DNA of 64,000 nucleotides from Thermaceae bacterium (GTDB lineage: Bacteria > Deinococcota > Deinococci > Deinococcales > Marinithermaceae), in the NCBI GenBank assembly GCA_027067955.1, contig JAMOUW010000045.1:62001-126000 (forward strand). The letters are read 5' to 3'. The notes under the pieces are model-generated. The model was given only the letters and a program-made list of their open reading frames with translations. It had not been told where the DNA came from and ran no database searches. Positions 1 through 9,044 of the stretch are shown here, piece by piece. Within the stretch, counting starts at the first letter, position 1; each line of letters begins with the position of its first letter. Both the position numbers and the translations under genes were made by a program.

Positions 1-1359
1 GCTGATCAGCTTCTTGTAGCTGATATAGGCCCAGCCGGGGCGCTGGTAGTTACGGCAGGACACGTGCCCGCCCCCGTGGTTGGCCACCAATCGCTCCCGC
101 TCGCGCTTTTCCAGGTCGTAGGCCCAAACTCCGGAGGCGGCCTCGCCGGATTCGGGATCGTAATGGCCGTAAGCCCCGGGGCCGCCGTTTTCGAACTGAA
201 CATAGATGTCCCGTCTGCCGTCGGCAGAAACGCAGATGTCGCCGTGGTTGGCCTTGTAGGCTAGCGTGTAGAGGTACTTCAGGTCGCGGTCGTACACCTC
301 GACCACCTTCTTACTGTCGGTGGCCACGCCGCTGCGCATGTCCGCGTATTTGTGTACCAGCACATACTTTCCGGTGGGGGTTATGCTCGCCCAGTCGAGC
401 TTGTCGTTCTTGTAGGTCTTGGTCAGGTAAAGCCTGTGCTCGGGCCCGTCAAAATCCTTGATGACGGCCCGGTCATGCTCCAGGTCGTACAGGATGAGGG
501 TGGCTATCTCGCTGGTGGAGTTTTCCTCGCGACGGCCGGTGAGGATGATGTAACGATCTTGGAAGTCCAGATTGCCCTCGTATTCCCCCAGCGTCATTCG
601 TTCGTACGCGCCGGGAATTTCGTAAAGTATCGTAATCTTGCCAGTTTCCACATCCTCGCGGGCCACGCAGTAATGACCCCTGTCCCCGCAGCGCTCGAGG
701 CCGATGCGCATATGCGGGTCGCTATGTGACCAGCGTTTGTACGAACTTACCCGGCGGACGCGCTCGAAATTATCCGCACGCACCAACCAGCGCCCGCCCA
801 GCACCAGCAACGTCTGGTCGCTGTTCCAGGCCTGGTCTTTGGGGTAATGGTGCACCGGGCTCTTCTCCCCATCCTTGACGACCGTTTTTTCGGCGTCGGT
901 GACACGGGTGATACGGGTAGCGAATTTCCCCCCCTCGTTTACCCACTCTCCCGGCTCCGGGCGGGGAACTGAGGTGTCGCCCTCGTATCCTTCGGTCTCC
1001 AGGTCCCCGTCCACGGTTAGCGTATCCGGGGGATAACGCAACCGGGGATCGGCGCGCACCAGCACGCGTCTCTCCACTCTGGCCCGATTGCCGCTGCGGT
1101 CGCTGGCGGTGTATTCGCGCCGGTACTCGCCCGCCAACCCCGTGTTCACCTCGCCGCTCGCCGTCACCGGAACCTCGCCGTCCCGATCGTCGATCGCATA
1201 AGCCCCCGGCTCCCGGTACGCCGCGCCCAGCACCACGGTCATCGGGTTATCGCCCTTCAAAACTATCTTCGGAGGGGTAACGTCAGCCCCGCTCCCCGAT
1301 CCCGCACAGGCCGCCAGCAACAGTGGCGCAAGCGACCATCTCAAAAGACGCCCGAACAT
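1..1359 (-). CDS. Lipoprotein with N-terminal DUF5011-like Ig domain (3' end truncated by window edge)
   Basis: Read by hand: ATG at 1357-1359 (minus), translation MFGRLLRWSLAPLLLAACAGSGSGADVTPPKIVLKGDNPMTVVLGAAYREPGAYAIDDRDG..., open through position 1 (453 codons). Lipobox LLAAC. Absent from the ORF track because it runs off the edge. Confidence 0.85.
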   Translation of the reverse strand, partial: MFGRLLRWSLAPLLLAACAGSGSGADVTPPKIVLKGDNPMTVVLGAAYREPGAYAIDDRDGEVPVTASGEVNTGLAGEYRREYTASDRSGNRARVERRVLVRADPRLRYPPDTLTVDGDLETEGYEGDTSVPRPEPGEWVNEGGKFATRITRVTDAEKTVVKDGEKSPVHHYPKDQAWNSDQTLLVLGGRWLVRADNFERVRRVSSYKRWSHSDPHMRIGLERCGDRGHYCVAREDVETGKITILYEIPGAYERMTLGEYEGNLDFQDRYIILTGRREENSTSEIATLILYDLEHDRAVIKDFDGPEHRLYLTKTYKNDKLDWASITPTGKYVLVHKYADMRSGVATDSKKVVEVYDRDLKYLYTLAYKANHGDICVSADGRRDIYVQFENGGPGAYGHYDPESGEAASGVWAYDLEKRERERLVANHGGGHVSCRNYQRPGWAYISYKKLIS

Positions 1360-1510
1360 CCTGCTCGCCTCCCTGTGACACCGCCGAAACTGCGACGGTC
1401 GCGTATACACTTAATTTACAAAATCACAGTTGCCGCGAGGGGGCAAAAGCGGTTCGTCCCAGCCTGAAACGGTCCGGAATTCCATCCCCGTATGGATGCG
1501 GCGGAAACCG

Positions 1511-2485
1511 TCAGTCGCTGGTGGGAAAGAGCGCTACCGTTCTGGCGTCAGCTCCGACGCTGCGACCGTGCTCGGTGAGGTCCGGATCCAGCAGGTCGAT
1601 CGCCACCATCCGCCCCGGACCTACCAGGTAAACGAACGCGTCGGGGGTTACCGCGGCGTCTACGAAGCTGCCGCTGCGGGGATCTTGCATGTTCTTGTTA
1701 AGCCGCAGCACGTAGGCGTCCTTACCCACTATCAACCAGCCGTCGGGAAGCGCCTGGATCCAGCGCAGGCCCGAAAGGTCGGGCTCCGAACCGTGTTCCG
1801 AGGGCTCGTCCTTGCTTCCCGCCTCCCACAGGTAAAGGCTGGTGGAAGAACTGAAGCCCGCCGCGATGCCCAGCAATTCGCCATTCCAGTCCGCCGACAA
1901 TGCCTCCAGGTCTTCGGGCAGGGTTACCTCGTGCCTGATCGGGTCGTCTGGAGGGTTGGGATACACGAGGGTGAAATCCTGCATTCCCGGTTGCAGGCGC
2001 ACCACACGATCATCCGGACCCAGCACATACACCGTGCCTTCCGGGTCGCCTTCGCGATCTACGGGCTTAAGAGCGGGTGCTGAAGCGCGTACCGTCCATA
2101 GCCCCAAATCCCCGCAGTTCACCAGTAAAGCCTGTTCGCCGGTGACGAGTTTGCCTGCGGCGCATTCCCCGCCCAGCTCCAGCTCTAAAGCGGGAGCGGC
2201 GGCGTCGGGAGCATGATCCTCCCGGCTCCCCTGCAAGGGGTAGGCGCGCAGATGGCTGGTTGTCAGCACCCACAGCCGCTTCTCTCCCACCAGCCGCGCC
2301 AGGTCCACTACAGTAACCCCGATGTCCCACGAGCCCAGCGGGTCGGCCTCGCCGGTGCCCGCGGGGTAGAACACTACCTTCTGCCCCTCGCCGACAGCCA
2401 GCAGTATCTTGAGCGGGGGTTCCTGCGTACCGGTGCAGCCCGCCAGGAACAAAAGCGGCAAAATTATCATCGCCAAACGCCTCAT
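1511..2485 (-). CDS. Putative lipoprotein, unknown function
   Basis: MRRLAMIILPLLFLAGCTG signal with lipobox; start overlaps the stop of the upstream LptD-like gene. Confidence 0.8.
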   Translation of the reverse strand: MRRLAMIILPLLFLAGCTGTQEPPLKILLAVGEGQKVVFYPAGTGEADPLGSWDIGVTVVDLARLVGEKRLWVLTTSHLRAYPLQGSREDHAPDAAAPALELELGGECAAGKLVTGEQALLVNCGDLGLWTVRASAPALKPVDREGDPEGTVYVLGPDDRVVRLQPGMQDFTLVYPNPPDDPIRHEVTLPEDLEALSADWNGELLGIAAGFSSSTSLYLWEAGSKDEPSEHGSEPDLSGLRWIQALPDGWLIVGKDAYVLRLNKNMQDPRSGSFVDAAVTPDAFVYLVGPGRMVAIDLLDPDLTEHGRSVGADARTVALFPTSD

Positions 2486-5088
2486 AACATTCCCTCCCAG
2501 GGGTAGTGGATACCGCTGTCATCGAACAGGAAGCGCGCGCTGTCGCTCCCGTAGATGAACGCCAGCCGCGCCGACGGCACGGCGGCGTCGAGGGTGAAAC
2601 GCATCGCCCAGCAGCAGCGGTCGAGGGTGACTACGAAACGGGGCTCCAGCGGCGGCCACCCCTCGGAAGTGCGCACTTCCTGGGTCACGAGCGTACTTAG
2701 GTAAAAACGGGTGCTCTTCTGAGGGCGCCAGGCGATGGTAAAACCAAAGTCCTTGAACGAAAACCGGCGGTCATCGGCAGAATAGCGTTCGAACTCGAAG
2801 CCACCCTGAACGCTTACTCCCGGCCAGTCGTCTCCCACTGGCCATAGGTCAATGCCCCCCTCAAAGGACGCTTCCTCCAGATAGATTTCTTCATCACCCG
2901 TTTCCGGCAAATGCCATTCCGCGGACGCCTCCCAGTTGCTCGCCAGATTCGAAAAGCTGGACCTCAGCCGCAGTGCGCCGGGACCGAAACGCCCCAAGTT
3001 GCCGTCCCAGCTTTCACTGAGAATCAAACGGTGCCCCCCGTAGCTGGCGGTAAAGGTGAAATCGTGATCGCGGTAGGCGTTGTCGGTGGCGTTGTCGGTG
3101 AGGAAGGAGGTGTGCTCGAAGCGCAGCGAAAACGCCCCCCACCCCGCCCCCAGCTCCCCGCTGAGGATCATGTTTTCGTGGTCGTAACTCTCCTTGAAGC
3201 TGTAGCGGGCGGATCCCGGCCGGAACTGAAACGAGCCCCTGGTTTCCAGCGGTTTTCCCTCGTTCAAATCGCGCCAGTGGGTAATGGCGATGTTGCCTCC
3301 GGGAAGCGCGTAGCTGGCGCGGAGCTGTAAATCATCATATTCTCCTTCCTGGTAGCGGTAGCCGGTCCGCGCACTGGCCGACAGATCGCCCAGACGCATA
3401 TTGATGGAGCCACTGGTGGTCTGGTGCAAACCCTTCTCGGGATCGTAGACATGATCAACATCCAGGTGCAGGGCAGGCACGCCCGCCGACATACCGAGGT
3501 CCAGCTCCCGGTACACCCCTTTCTCCAGGTCGCGGCCGCCGGATGCGGTAAAGGTGAGCCCGCGGAAGACGGTCCAGCGCGAATTGGCGCTCAAATCCAG
3601 CTTCCGCAGCGGACGCTGGTAGTCGCGGGCAAAAAACGCCTCCCCCTCGACCACCTGGCGCTCGAGCCGCACCTGGGCCTCAAAACCGCCCAGCCGCTGC
3701 CCTATGCTGCCCGTGGTGCTCCAATCCACCTGGCGCTCGGCGGTATCGTAGTACCAACCCTTGAAGCGGTTCTCTACTCTCACGTCCAAACCCTTCCAGA
3801 GCGGTTTAGGGTGGAATTCATCCAGGTGATCCACGAAGACGCGACCCGCCGAGGCCCACACACCGGCCGCCCGCGCAGAGCGGTTGAGCTCGTTGGTGCG
3901 GTCGATGTAGCCACCCATGTAGACGCTTCCCCTGATGCTGAAGCTCCCTTTTTTAACACCGCGAGTCCAGCGAAAAGCCACTTCCGGCAGCACCTGCGCC
4001 GCCGGCGACCCCGGCCGCACTAGGTCGAAGTAGGTTTGTATACGCAGCTCCACCCGCGGCTCGTCCCGGCCCAGCGAACGGCTGCTCAGCTTGAACTTTA
4101 AGCGCCCCGAGCTGTTGTTCTCGCGGCGCTCGAGGCTGAGATCGTGGCGCCAGCCGTCTTCTTTCAGCCGGTACTCGGCCCTGACGCCCCAGAGGGGACC
4201 TTTCTTCATGGAATCGGTTCGTTTCCATTTGAAGGCCAGAGACTGGTAATAGGGCAGGTCGCGCAATTTCTTGTCGCCCAAACGGTAGTCGGCCTGAACG
4301 TCGAGCGAGCCGTGTCTCTTTCCAACTTCGGGAGGCAGGTAAAGCGCCTTGTAGTGTTCGTAAGCCGCGCCCGCCCCCCAGTGGTCGAATCCGAACCCCC
4401 AGCCCCGGTTCTGAAACCAGCGCAACAGGGTGAAACCCAGCCCCCCGCGGGTTACGTAAGGCAGATCCGCAGCCACAGACCAGCCGTCGGTGGGATCGTT
4501 ACCAATCTCCAGCCTCGGCCGCCGCTCGGAAAAGTGCAGTAGCAGCAGCGGCCAGTAAAAGGTGGCCTCGCCCCCGGTGTAAACGGTAACGCCATAGGCG
4601 ATGAGCCGGTCTCCCGGATAGAGCAGCACCTTGCGGGCCTTGAAGCTGTAGTCGTAGGGGTCCTGACCGCAGCAGGCGCAGGGGGTAAACTCTCCCCGGG
4701 TCATCATTATCTGGCCCAGTACGCGGGTGGCCTCGGGCCCCCACAGGTCTATTTCGCCGCTCTTGATGTGCACCTCGAGCGCCTCCAGGCTATCTTCATC
4801 CAGGTACAGCTCCAGGTAGTCCGCTTCCGTCACCCGCCCTTCGGCGTCCCGGTAGTGAACGTCGCCTATGAGTACCAAACGGCGGCGCGAGCGGTCGTAC
4901 TCCACCCGCTTGGCGCGCACTTCCTCCCCCTTCTCAAGGACGAGGATCACCGGCTCGCCCACCAGAATTACCAGCTCGCTGTCACCGACCTTGCGCAACT
5001 CGAGCCGGTCAGCCTGGGTTACTTCGACCCTGCCCGCCAGCGCCAACCCGGTTATAAAAAAAATCAGGATCAGCCATGGCGGCCTCAC
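2482..5088 (-). CDS. LptD/OstA-like outer-membrane protein
   Basis: GTG start at 5086-5088 gives VRPPWLILIFFITGLALAGRVEVTQADRLELRK..., overlapping GTGA with the upstream permease stop. OstA-like N-domain followed by long beta-strand-rich C-terminus. The longer 950-aa ORF starts inside the upstream gene. Confidence 0.7.
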   Translation of the reverse strand: MRPPWLILIFFITGLALAGRVEVTQADRLELRKVGDSELVILVGEPVILVLEKGEEVRAKRVEYDRSRRRLVLIGDVHYRDAEGRVTEADYLELYLDEDSLEALEVHIKSGEIDLWGPEATRVLGQIMMTRGEFTPCACCGQDPYDYSFKARKVLLYPGDRLIAYGVTVYTGGEATFYWPLLLLHFSERRPRLEIGNDPTDGWSVAADLPYVTRGGLGFTLLRWFQNRGWGFGFDHWGAGAAYEHYKALYLPPEVGKRHGSLDVQADYRLGDKKLRDLPYYQSLAFKWKRTDSMKKGPLWGVRAEYRLKEDGWRHDLSLERRENNSSGRLKFKLSSRSLGRDEPRVELRIQTYFDLVRPGSPAAQVLPEVAFRWTRGVKKGSFSIRGSVYMGGYIDRTNELNRSARAAGVWASAGRVFVDHLDEFHPKPLWKGLDVRVENRFKGWYYDTAERQVDWSTTGSIGQRLGGFEAQVRLERQVVEGEAFFARDYQRPLRKLDLSANSRWTVFRGLTFTASGGRDLEKGVYRELDLGMSAGVPALHLDVDHVYDPEKGLHQTTSGSINMRLGDLSASARTGYRYQEGEYDDLQLRASYALPGGNIAITHWRDLNEGKPLETRGSFQFRPGSARYSFKESYDHENMILSGELGAGWGAFSLRFEHTSFLTDNATDNAYRDHDFTFTASYGGHRLILSESWDGNLGRFGPGALRLRSSFSNLASNWEASAEWHLPETGDEEIYLEEASFEGGIDLWPVGDDWPGVSVQGGFEFERYSADDRRFSFKDFGFTIAWRPQKSTRFYLSTLVTQEVRTSEGWPPLEPRFVVTLDRCCWAMRFTLDAAVPSARLAFIYGSDSARFLFDDSGIHYPWEGML

Positions 5089-6125
5089 CGTTTCCCCCCG
5101 AGCAGCAACACCCCGGCCACCATGACATAGAGAAAATCGGGGCCCCAGGCGGCAATCCAGGGCGCAAGCACCCCCTGCTCGCCCATGATCCGAAACACGC
5201 TCCAGGTGGCGTAGTAGAAGAAGGTAAGCGTCACCACGCCCACCATCCCCAGACTGCGGCTCCCGCCCAGCATCCAAAAAGCCAGCGCCACCGCGAAGAT
5301 CGCGAAAGCCACGCTGGCCGCAGGCTCGGCCCACTTCCGCCAGTAGGCGGTAGCCTCGGCATAGTAGGGACGGCCCATCTTCTTGTTCTCCACGATGCGC
5401 CGGCGCAGCTCGGCCAGCGACAGGTCGGACGGCTTCACCGGCGGGCGCACCGCCAGATCCTCCAGCGGCAAAATGCCCCGTTCGAATTCGGCTATCGTGC
5501 GCGGCCTGGAATCGTCAAAGGTGACGCGCATGCCGCCGTCGAGCACCAGCCGCCCCGGCTCGAAGCGCCCGCGTTTGGCGGTCAGCACCTCCTGCGTCGA
5601 TACCACCCGCACCTCGCTGAAATCCTGACCCTCTACCTGACCCACGTAGATGGTGCGCCCGTAGGCGTCGCGGAAAAAGGTTCCCGGCTGCAGGAGCGCG
5701 CGGGGTTTGGCCAGGATGGCCCGCCGCAGCACCTGATTGGCCTTTTGCAGCTCGCTAGGCACCCAGCTTTCCCCGGCAACGAAACCTGCCAGCGCCAGGA
5801 GCGCACCGAAACCAACGAGCACCGCCAGCACCCGCTCCCGGGGAATCCCCGAGGCCAGCAACACCTTGAGCTCCGAATCCTCGGCCATGCGGCTGAGCGC
5901 AAGCAGCAGAGAAAACAGGTAGGCTATCGGCAATCCCCGCACCAGCGCCTCGGGCACCCGGTGCGCCAGATACTGTCCGATCGAGAGGGGATCGGCCCCG
6001 CGCGCCAGCAGCGGAGCGAGAACTTCGAAGAGAACGCCGCCCAGGAGCAGGAGAACCACCACCGCCAGGCCCCCGAGCAGATACGAGCCCACTTCACGCA
6101 GAAGATAACGGCCCAGGGTGTTCAT
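5085..6125 (-). CDS. LptF/LptG family permease (YjgP/YjgQ)
   Basis: 346 aa, multi-TM MNTLGRYLLREVGSYLLGGLAVVVLLLLGG; paired with a second family member. Confidence 0.85.
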   Translation of the reverse strand: MNTLGRYLLREVGSYLLGGLAVVVLLLLGGVLFEVLAPLLARGADPLSIGQYLAHRVPEALVRGLPIAYLFSLLLALSRMAEDSELKVLLASGIPRERVLAVLVGFGALLALAGFVAGESWVPSELQKANQVLRRAILAKPRALLQPGTFFRDAYGRTIYVGQVEGQDFSEVRVVSTQEVLTAKRGRFEPGRLVLDGGMRVTFDDSRPRTIAEFERGILPLEDLAVRPPVKPSDLSLAELRRRIVENKKMGRPYYAEATAYWRKWAEPAASVAFAIFAVALAFWMLGGSRSLGMVGVVTLTFFYYATWSVFRIMGEQGVLAPWIAAWGPDFLYVMVAGVLLLGGKR

Positions 6126-7129
6126 ACGAGCCTCCGCGTGCCCAGAATCGCCAGCGCGAAGTAAACCACGTCGGCCAGCCAGGCCCCGTAAGGACCTATG
6201 ACCGAATAGTTGCTAAGCTGTGCCGCCAGCGTCCACAGCACGTAGTAACCGAAGATCAGCAGCACGACCGCCACGAACGCCCAGGCCGCCTCGCGCAGGG
6301 AAAGCCCGATGACCGCCGCCAACCAGGCAAGGGCTATCACCCCCACCGCGTCGGCGTGGCGCCGCTGCAGGGGGAAGCGCGCCGACGGATCCACCCGCGC
6401 CAGCTCGCGCAGCTCCTGCATCGGCAGCGATTCGTACGTGGTCTTCTTCTCGACGAAACGCGAGGGGAAGGGAAGCGGCACCTTTTCCCAAAACTCGGGA
6501 CGCTTCCCCGGAGCCGTCTTCCAGGCGCCCATGAGCACCCAGTTTGCATCTTTCCAGACCCCTTCCCTGGCGCTCCATACCGTGCCGTCCGGCGTTATCA
6601 CGCGCACATCGCGCAGGTTGCCGCTGCCGTCCCCGGTCGGGATGACGCGGCGGGCAAAGTACACCCCCAATCCCTGCGGTGCGTAGGAGGCATTGGAAAT
6701 CACGCCGCTGGGCGCGTTGCCGTAGTAGATCTCGTAAACGAGGTCGTTATAGCGATCGTTGGCTTCGGGCTTTATCCAACCCGCGTTGATCCAGGCTATG
6801 GCGGCTACGAACGTGGCCAGACCCAGCACCGGAGCAAGCAGGCGGATAGGAGCAATACCTGCGGCAAATACCGCCTTCAATTCGGAGTCGCGAATCCAGC
6901 GCGCCAGCGCCACCAGGACCGCAAAGACCAGGCCAAGCGGTAGCGCCACCCCCAGGGTGTAGGGCATACGGTACAGCACGAGCGCGCCGATGTCGGTCCA
7001 GCTCGTACTGCGGCTGAGGAACACCCCCGAGAGGGACGAGAGCAGGTCCGTGGTCACCAACCCGATGAAGAGCAGGGTTCCCAGCAGATAGGGCGTCAGG
7101 ATTTCGCGCAAAAGATAGCGCTTGAGCAC
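6122..7129 (-). CDS. LptF/LptG family permease (YjgP/YjgQ)
   Basis: 335 aa, MLKRYLLREILTPYLLGTLLFIGLVTTDLL; overlaps the next permease by 4 nt. Confidence 0.85.
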   Translation of the reverse strand: MLKRYLLREILTPYLLGTLLFIGLVTTDLLSSLSGVFLSRSTSWTDIGALVLYRMPYTLGVALPLGLVFAVLVALARWIRDSELKAVFAAGIAPIRLLAPVLGLATFVAAIAWINAGWIKPEANDRYNDLVYEIYYGNAPSGVISNASYAPQGLGVYFARRVIPTGDGSGNLRDVRVITPDGTVWSAREGVWKDANWVLMGAWKTAPGKRPEFWEKVPLPFPSRFVEKKTTYESLPMQELRELARVDPSARFPLQRRHADAVGVIALAWLAAVIGLSLREAAWAFVAVVLLIFGYYVLWTLAAQLSNYSVIGPYGAWLADVVYFALAILGTRRLV

Positions 7130-7171
7130 GAAAAAAATTATAGGCAGCCGGGGGATGAGAAAGCGACGGAA

Positions 7172-7202
7172 AATAAAAAGAAAAATGCGGGCCTGAGCCC
7201 GC
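7172..7202 (-). terminator. Rho-independent terminator downstream of tRNA-Arg
   Basis: Minus strand GCGGGC-TCAG-GCCCGC followed by ATTTTTCTTTTT. Confidence 0.8.
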
Positions 7203-7205
7203 AGG

Positions 7206-7282
7206 TGGTGCGCCCGGCAGGAATCGAACCTGCGGCCTAGCGCTTAGGAGGCGCTTGCTCTATCCAACTGAGCTACGGGCGC
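7206..7282 (-). tRNA. tRNA-Arg(CCT)
   Basis: Minus strand GCGCCCGTAGCTCAGTTGGATAGAGCAAGCGCCTCCTAAGCGCTAGGCCGCAGGTTCGAATCCTGCCGGGCGCACCA; 7-bp acceptor stem, anticodon CCT, encoded CCA. Confidence 0.95.
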
Positions 7283-7420
7283 CCGCAAACCAGATTCTAG
7301 CACGGCGGGCGCGCTATCCAATGCCACGCCCCGGCAAAGCGGCATCCGGCGGCGCGGCGCAAGGGCCGCCGCCGGCCGTGACCGTGCCGGAGATATCCAG
7401 GAGCGGATCGCAGAAGAGAG

Positions 7421-7444
7421 GAACGGGCCCTTGCGGGCCCGTTC
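7421..7444 (-). terminator. Hairpin downstream of tRNA-Pro, probable terminator
   Basis: Perfect inverted repeat GAACGGGCCC-TTGC-GGGCCCGTTC followed on minus strand by CTCTCTTCT. Confidence 0.6.
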
Positions 7445-7448
7445 CGGC

Positions 7449-7525
<77 letters not shown>

Positions 7526-7586
7526 CAGCGTCCCTTAGTTTAGCCGCGGGTAAAACCCTTGTCAATCGCGGTGAACGGGCGGCCGG

Positions 7587-8942
7587 CTAATTGAGCAGGC
7601 GGCCTTTGAGTACCAGCTCGCGGGCCCGGGCGGCGTAGCCGCGCAGGGTCTCGCGCCATTCGTCACCGGCCGCCAGGTAAGATAGCAGCCGTTCGGCCAG
7701 TTCCGCCACCTCACCGGGGTTGGGGTAGCCCGACTGGGCGAGAACGTCCACTATCATCTCGTGGGCAGTCACCCAGTCGTGGTCTCCCTCACGCGCCGCG
7801 GCCGCCGCGGCGCGGTAATGGACCAGCGCTTCGTCCCAGGCGCCCACGTCGTAGGCCCTGTTGCCCAAAATCAGATGTGCCGCGGGGACGGTCGCCAGCT
7901 CGAGCGCCTTGCGGGCGGCTTCGTCCGCGGCAGGCCCGTCCCCTAACCTGTAATACACCTCGGAAAGATCGGCCTGAGCCTGCGCCCGATGCGGATAGGT
8001 CGTGTCGCGCAGCACCTTGCGCAGGAGTGCTCCCGCCCGGATCAGGTCTCCCTGATCGAGTTCGAAGATCCCCCACTCGTGCCATACGTAGGGCATATCC
8101 GCCTCGCCGGCCCGGCTCTCGGCATCCCGGTAGGCGGCCCGCGCCGCTTCCACGCGCCCGAAACGCTGGTGCACCTGGGCGCGCACCAGCGCCGTGCCGT
8201 GGCTCAGTCCTGCGCCCGCAGCCTCCAGCCCCTCAGCCTGCACTATCTCCTCGGCAGCGCGCTCCGGGTTGCCCATGACGAGTTCGGTGCGCGCGCTGAG
8301 ATAGTGAAAGGTGGCGCGGTCGGAAAGCTCGCCTTCGGAAAGCAGGTTCGCCGCCTCCGCCAGACGCACGCGGGCACGACCGGGATTCTCGACCTCGAGC
8401 CACAGGGCGGCGGCGTCCAGCAGGCTCCAGAGGCGCTCCTTACCCAGAGATTCCAGCGATGCCCGCTCGTGCGCCTCGGCTGCGTCAGCGAACCTCCCCT
8501 CCGATTCGTGTATTCTTCCCAGCAGCGCCCAGGCGCGCGCCGCCAAGAACTCGGGCAGCTCGTTGGGATCGGGTAGCACCGCCTGCGCCGCCTGCAACTC
8601 CCCCTGATAGGCGAGCCCCTGGGCCACGTGGTACGCATCCCGCGGATCCCGGGCCGGCGGCGGCCCGCTCCGGTCCCCCCGAAGCGCCGCCAGCTCGAAA
8701 GCAAGCGCCCGGTAACGTTCTTCTCGAACCACGCGCGCATTACGAGCGCGCGCCCGCTCGAGCGCCTTCTGCCATGCCCCCGCCTCGGCCTCTCCGTAGA
8801 GGCTGTAGAACTCAGCTAGGTCAAGCAGCGCCTCCACTATGCTGGCGGTGGTGGCAAAGCGGCGCTCGGCCGCGGCAAGGAGGGCGTCGTGGGCGCTATC
8901 GTACTCGCCCAGATGCAACCATTCCTCGATACGAGGCTTCAC
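7587..8942 (-). CDS. TPR-repeat protein, unknown function
   Basis: Helical repeats (e.g. WHEWGIFELDQGDLIRAGALLRKVLRDTTYPHRAQAQADLSEVYYRLGDGPAADEAARKALELA). GTG start at 8940-8942 (VKPRIEEWLHLGEYD); the longer ORF is antisense to ftsH and rejected. Confidence 0.75.
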   Translation of the reverse strand: MKPRIEEWLHLGEYDSAHDALLAAAERRFATTASIVEALLDLAEFYSLYGEAEAGAWQKALERARARNARVVREERYRALAFELAALRGDRSGPPPARDPRDAYHVAQGLAYQGELQAAQAVLPDPNELPEFLAARAWALLGRIHESEGRFADAAEAHERASLESLGKERLWSLLDAAALWLEVENPGRARVRLAEAANLLSEGELSDRATFHYLSARTELVMGNPERAAEEIVQAEGLEAAGAGLSHGTALVRAQVHQRFGRVEAARAAYRDAESRAGEADMPYVWHEWGIFELDQGDLIRAGALLRKVLRDTTYPHRAQAQADLSEVYYRLGDGPAADEAARKALELATVPAAHLILGNRAYDVGAWDEALVHYRAAAAAAREGDHDWVTAHEMIVDVLAQSGYPNPGEVAELAERLLSYLAAGDEWRETLRGYAARARELVLKGRLLN

Positions 8943-9044
8943 GCTCAAAGCATAGCATGCGGATATCAAGCCCCCTCGGGACGTATCTTCGTAATAAACT
9001 GTTAGGGCTGAAGGGGCGCGGTGCGCCCGGAAGCGGAGGTAGAT

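Noticed and set aside
5089-5334. Upstream extension of the 950-aa LptD-like ORF
   Set aside because: Overlaps the LptF/G permease; GTG at 5088 with GTGA overlap fits better.
5076-6164. 362-aa plus ORF
   Set aside because: Shadow of the LptF/G permease on the minus strand; His/Gln/Pro-rich with no domain.
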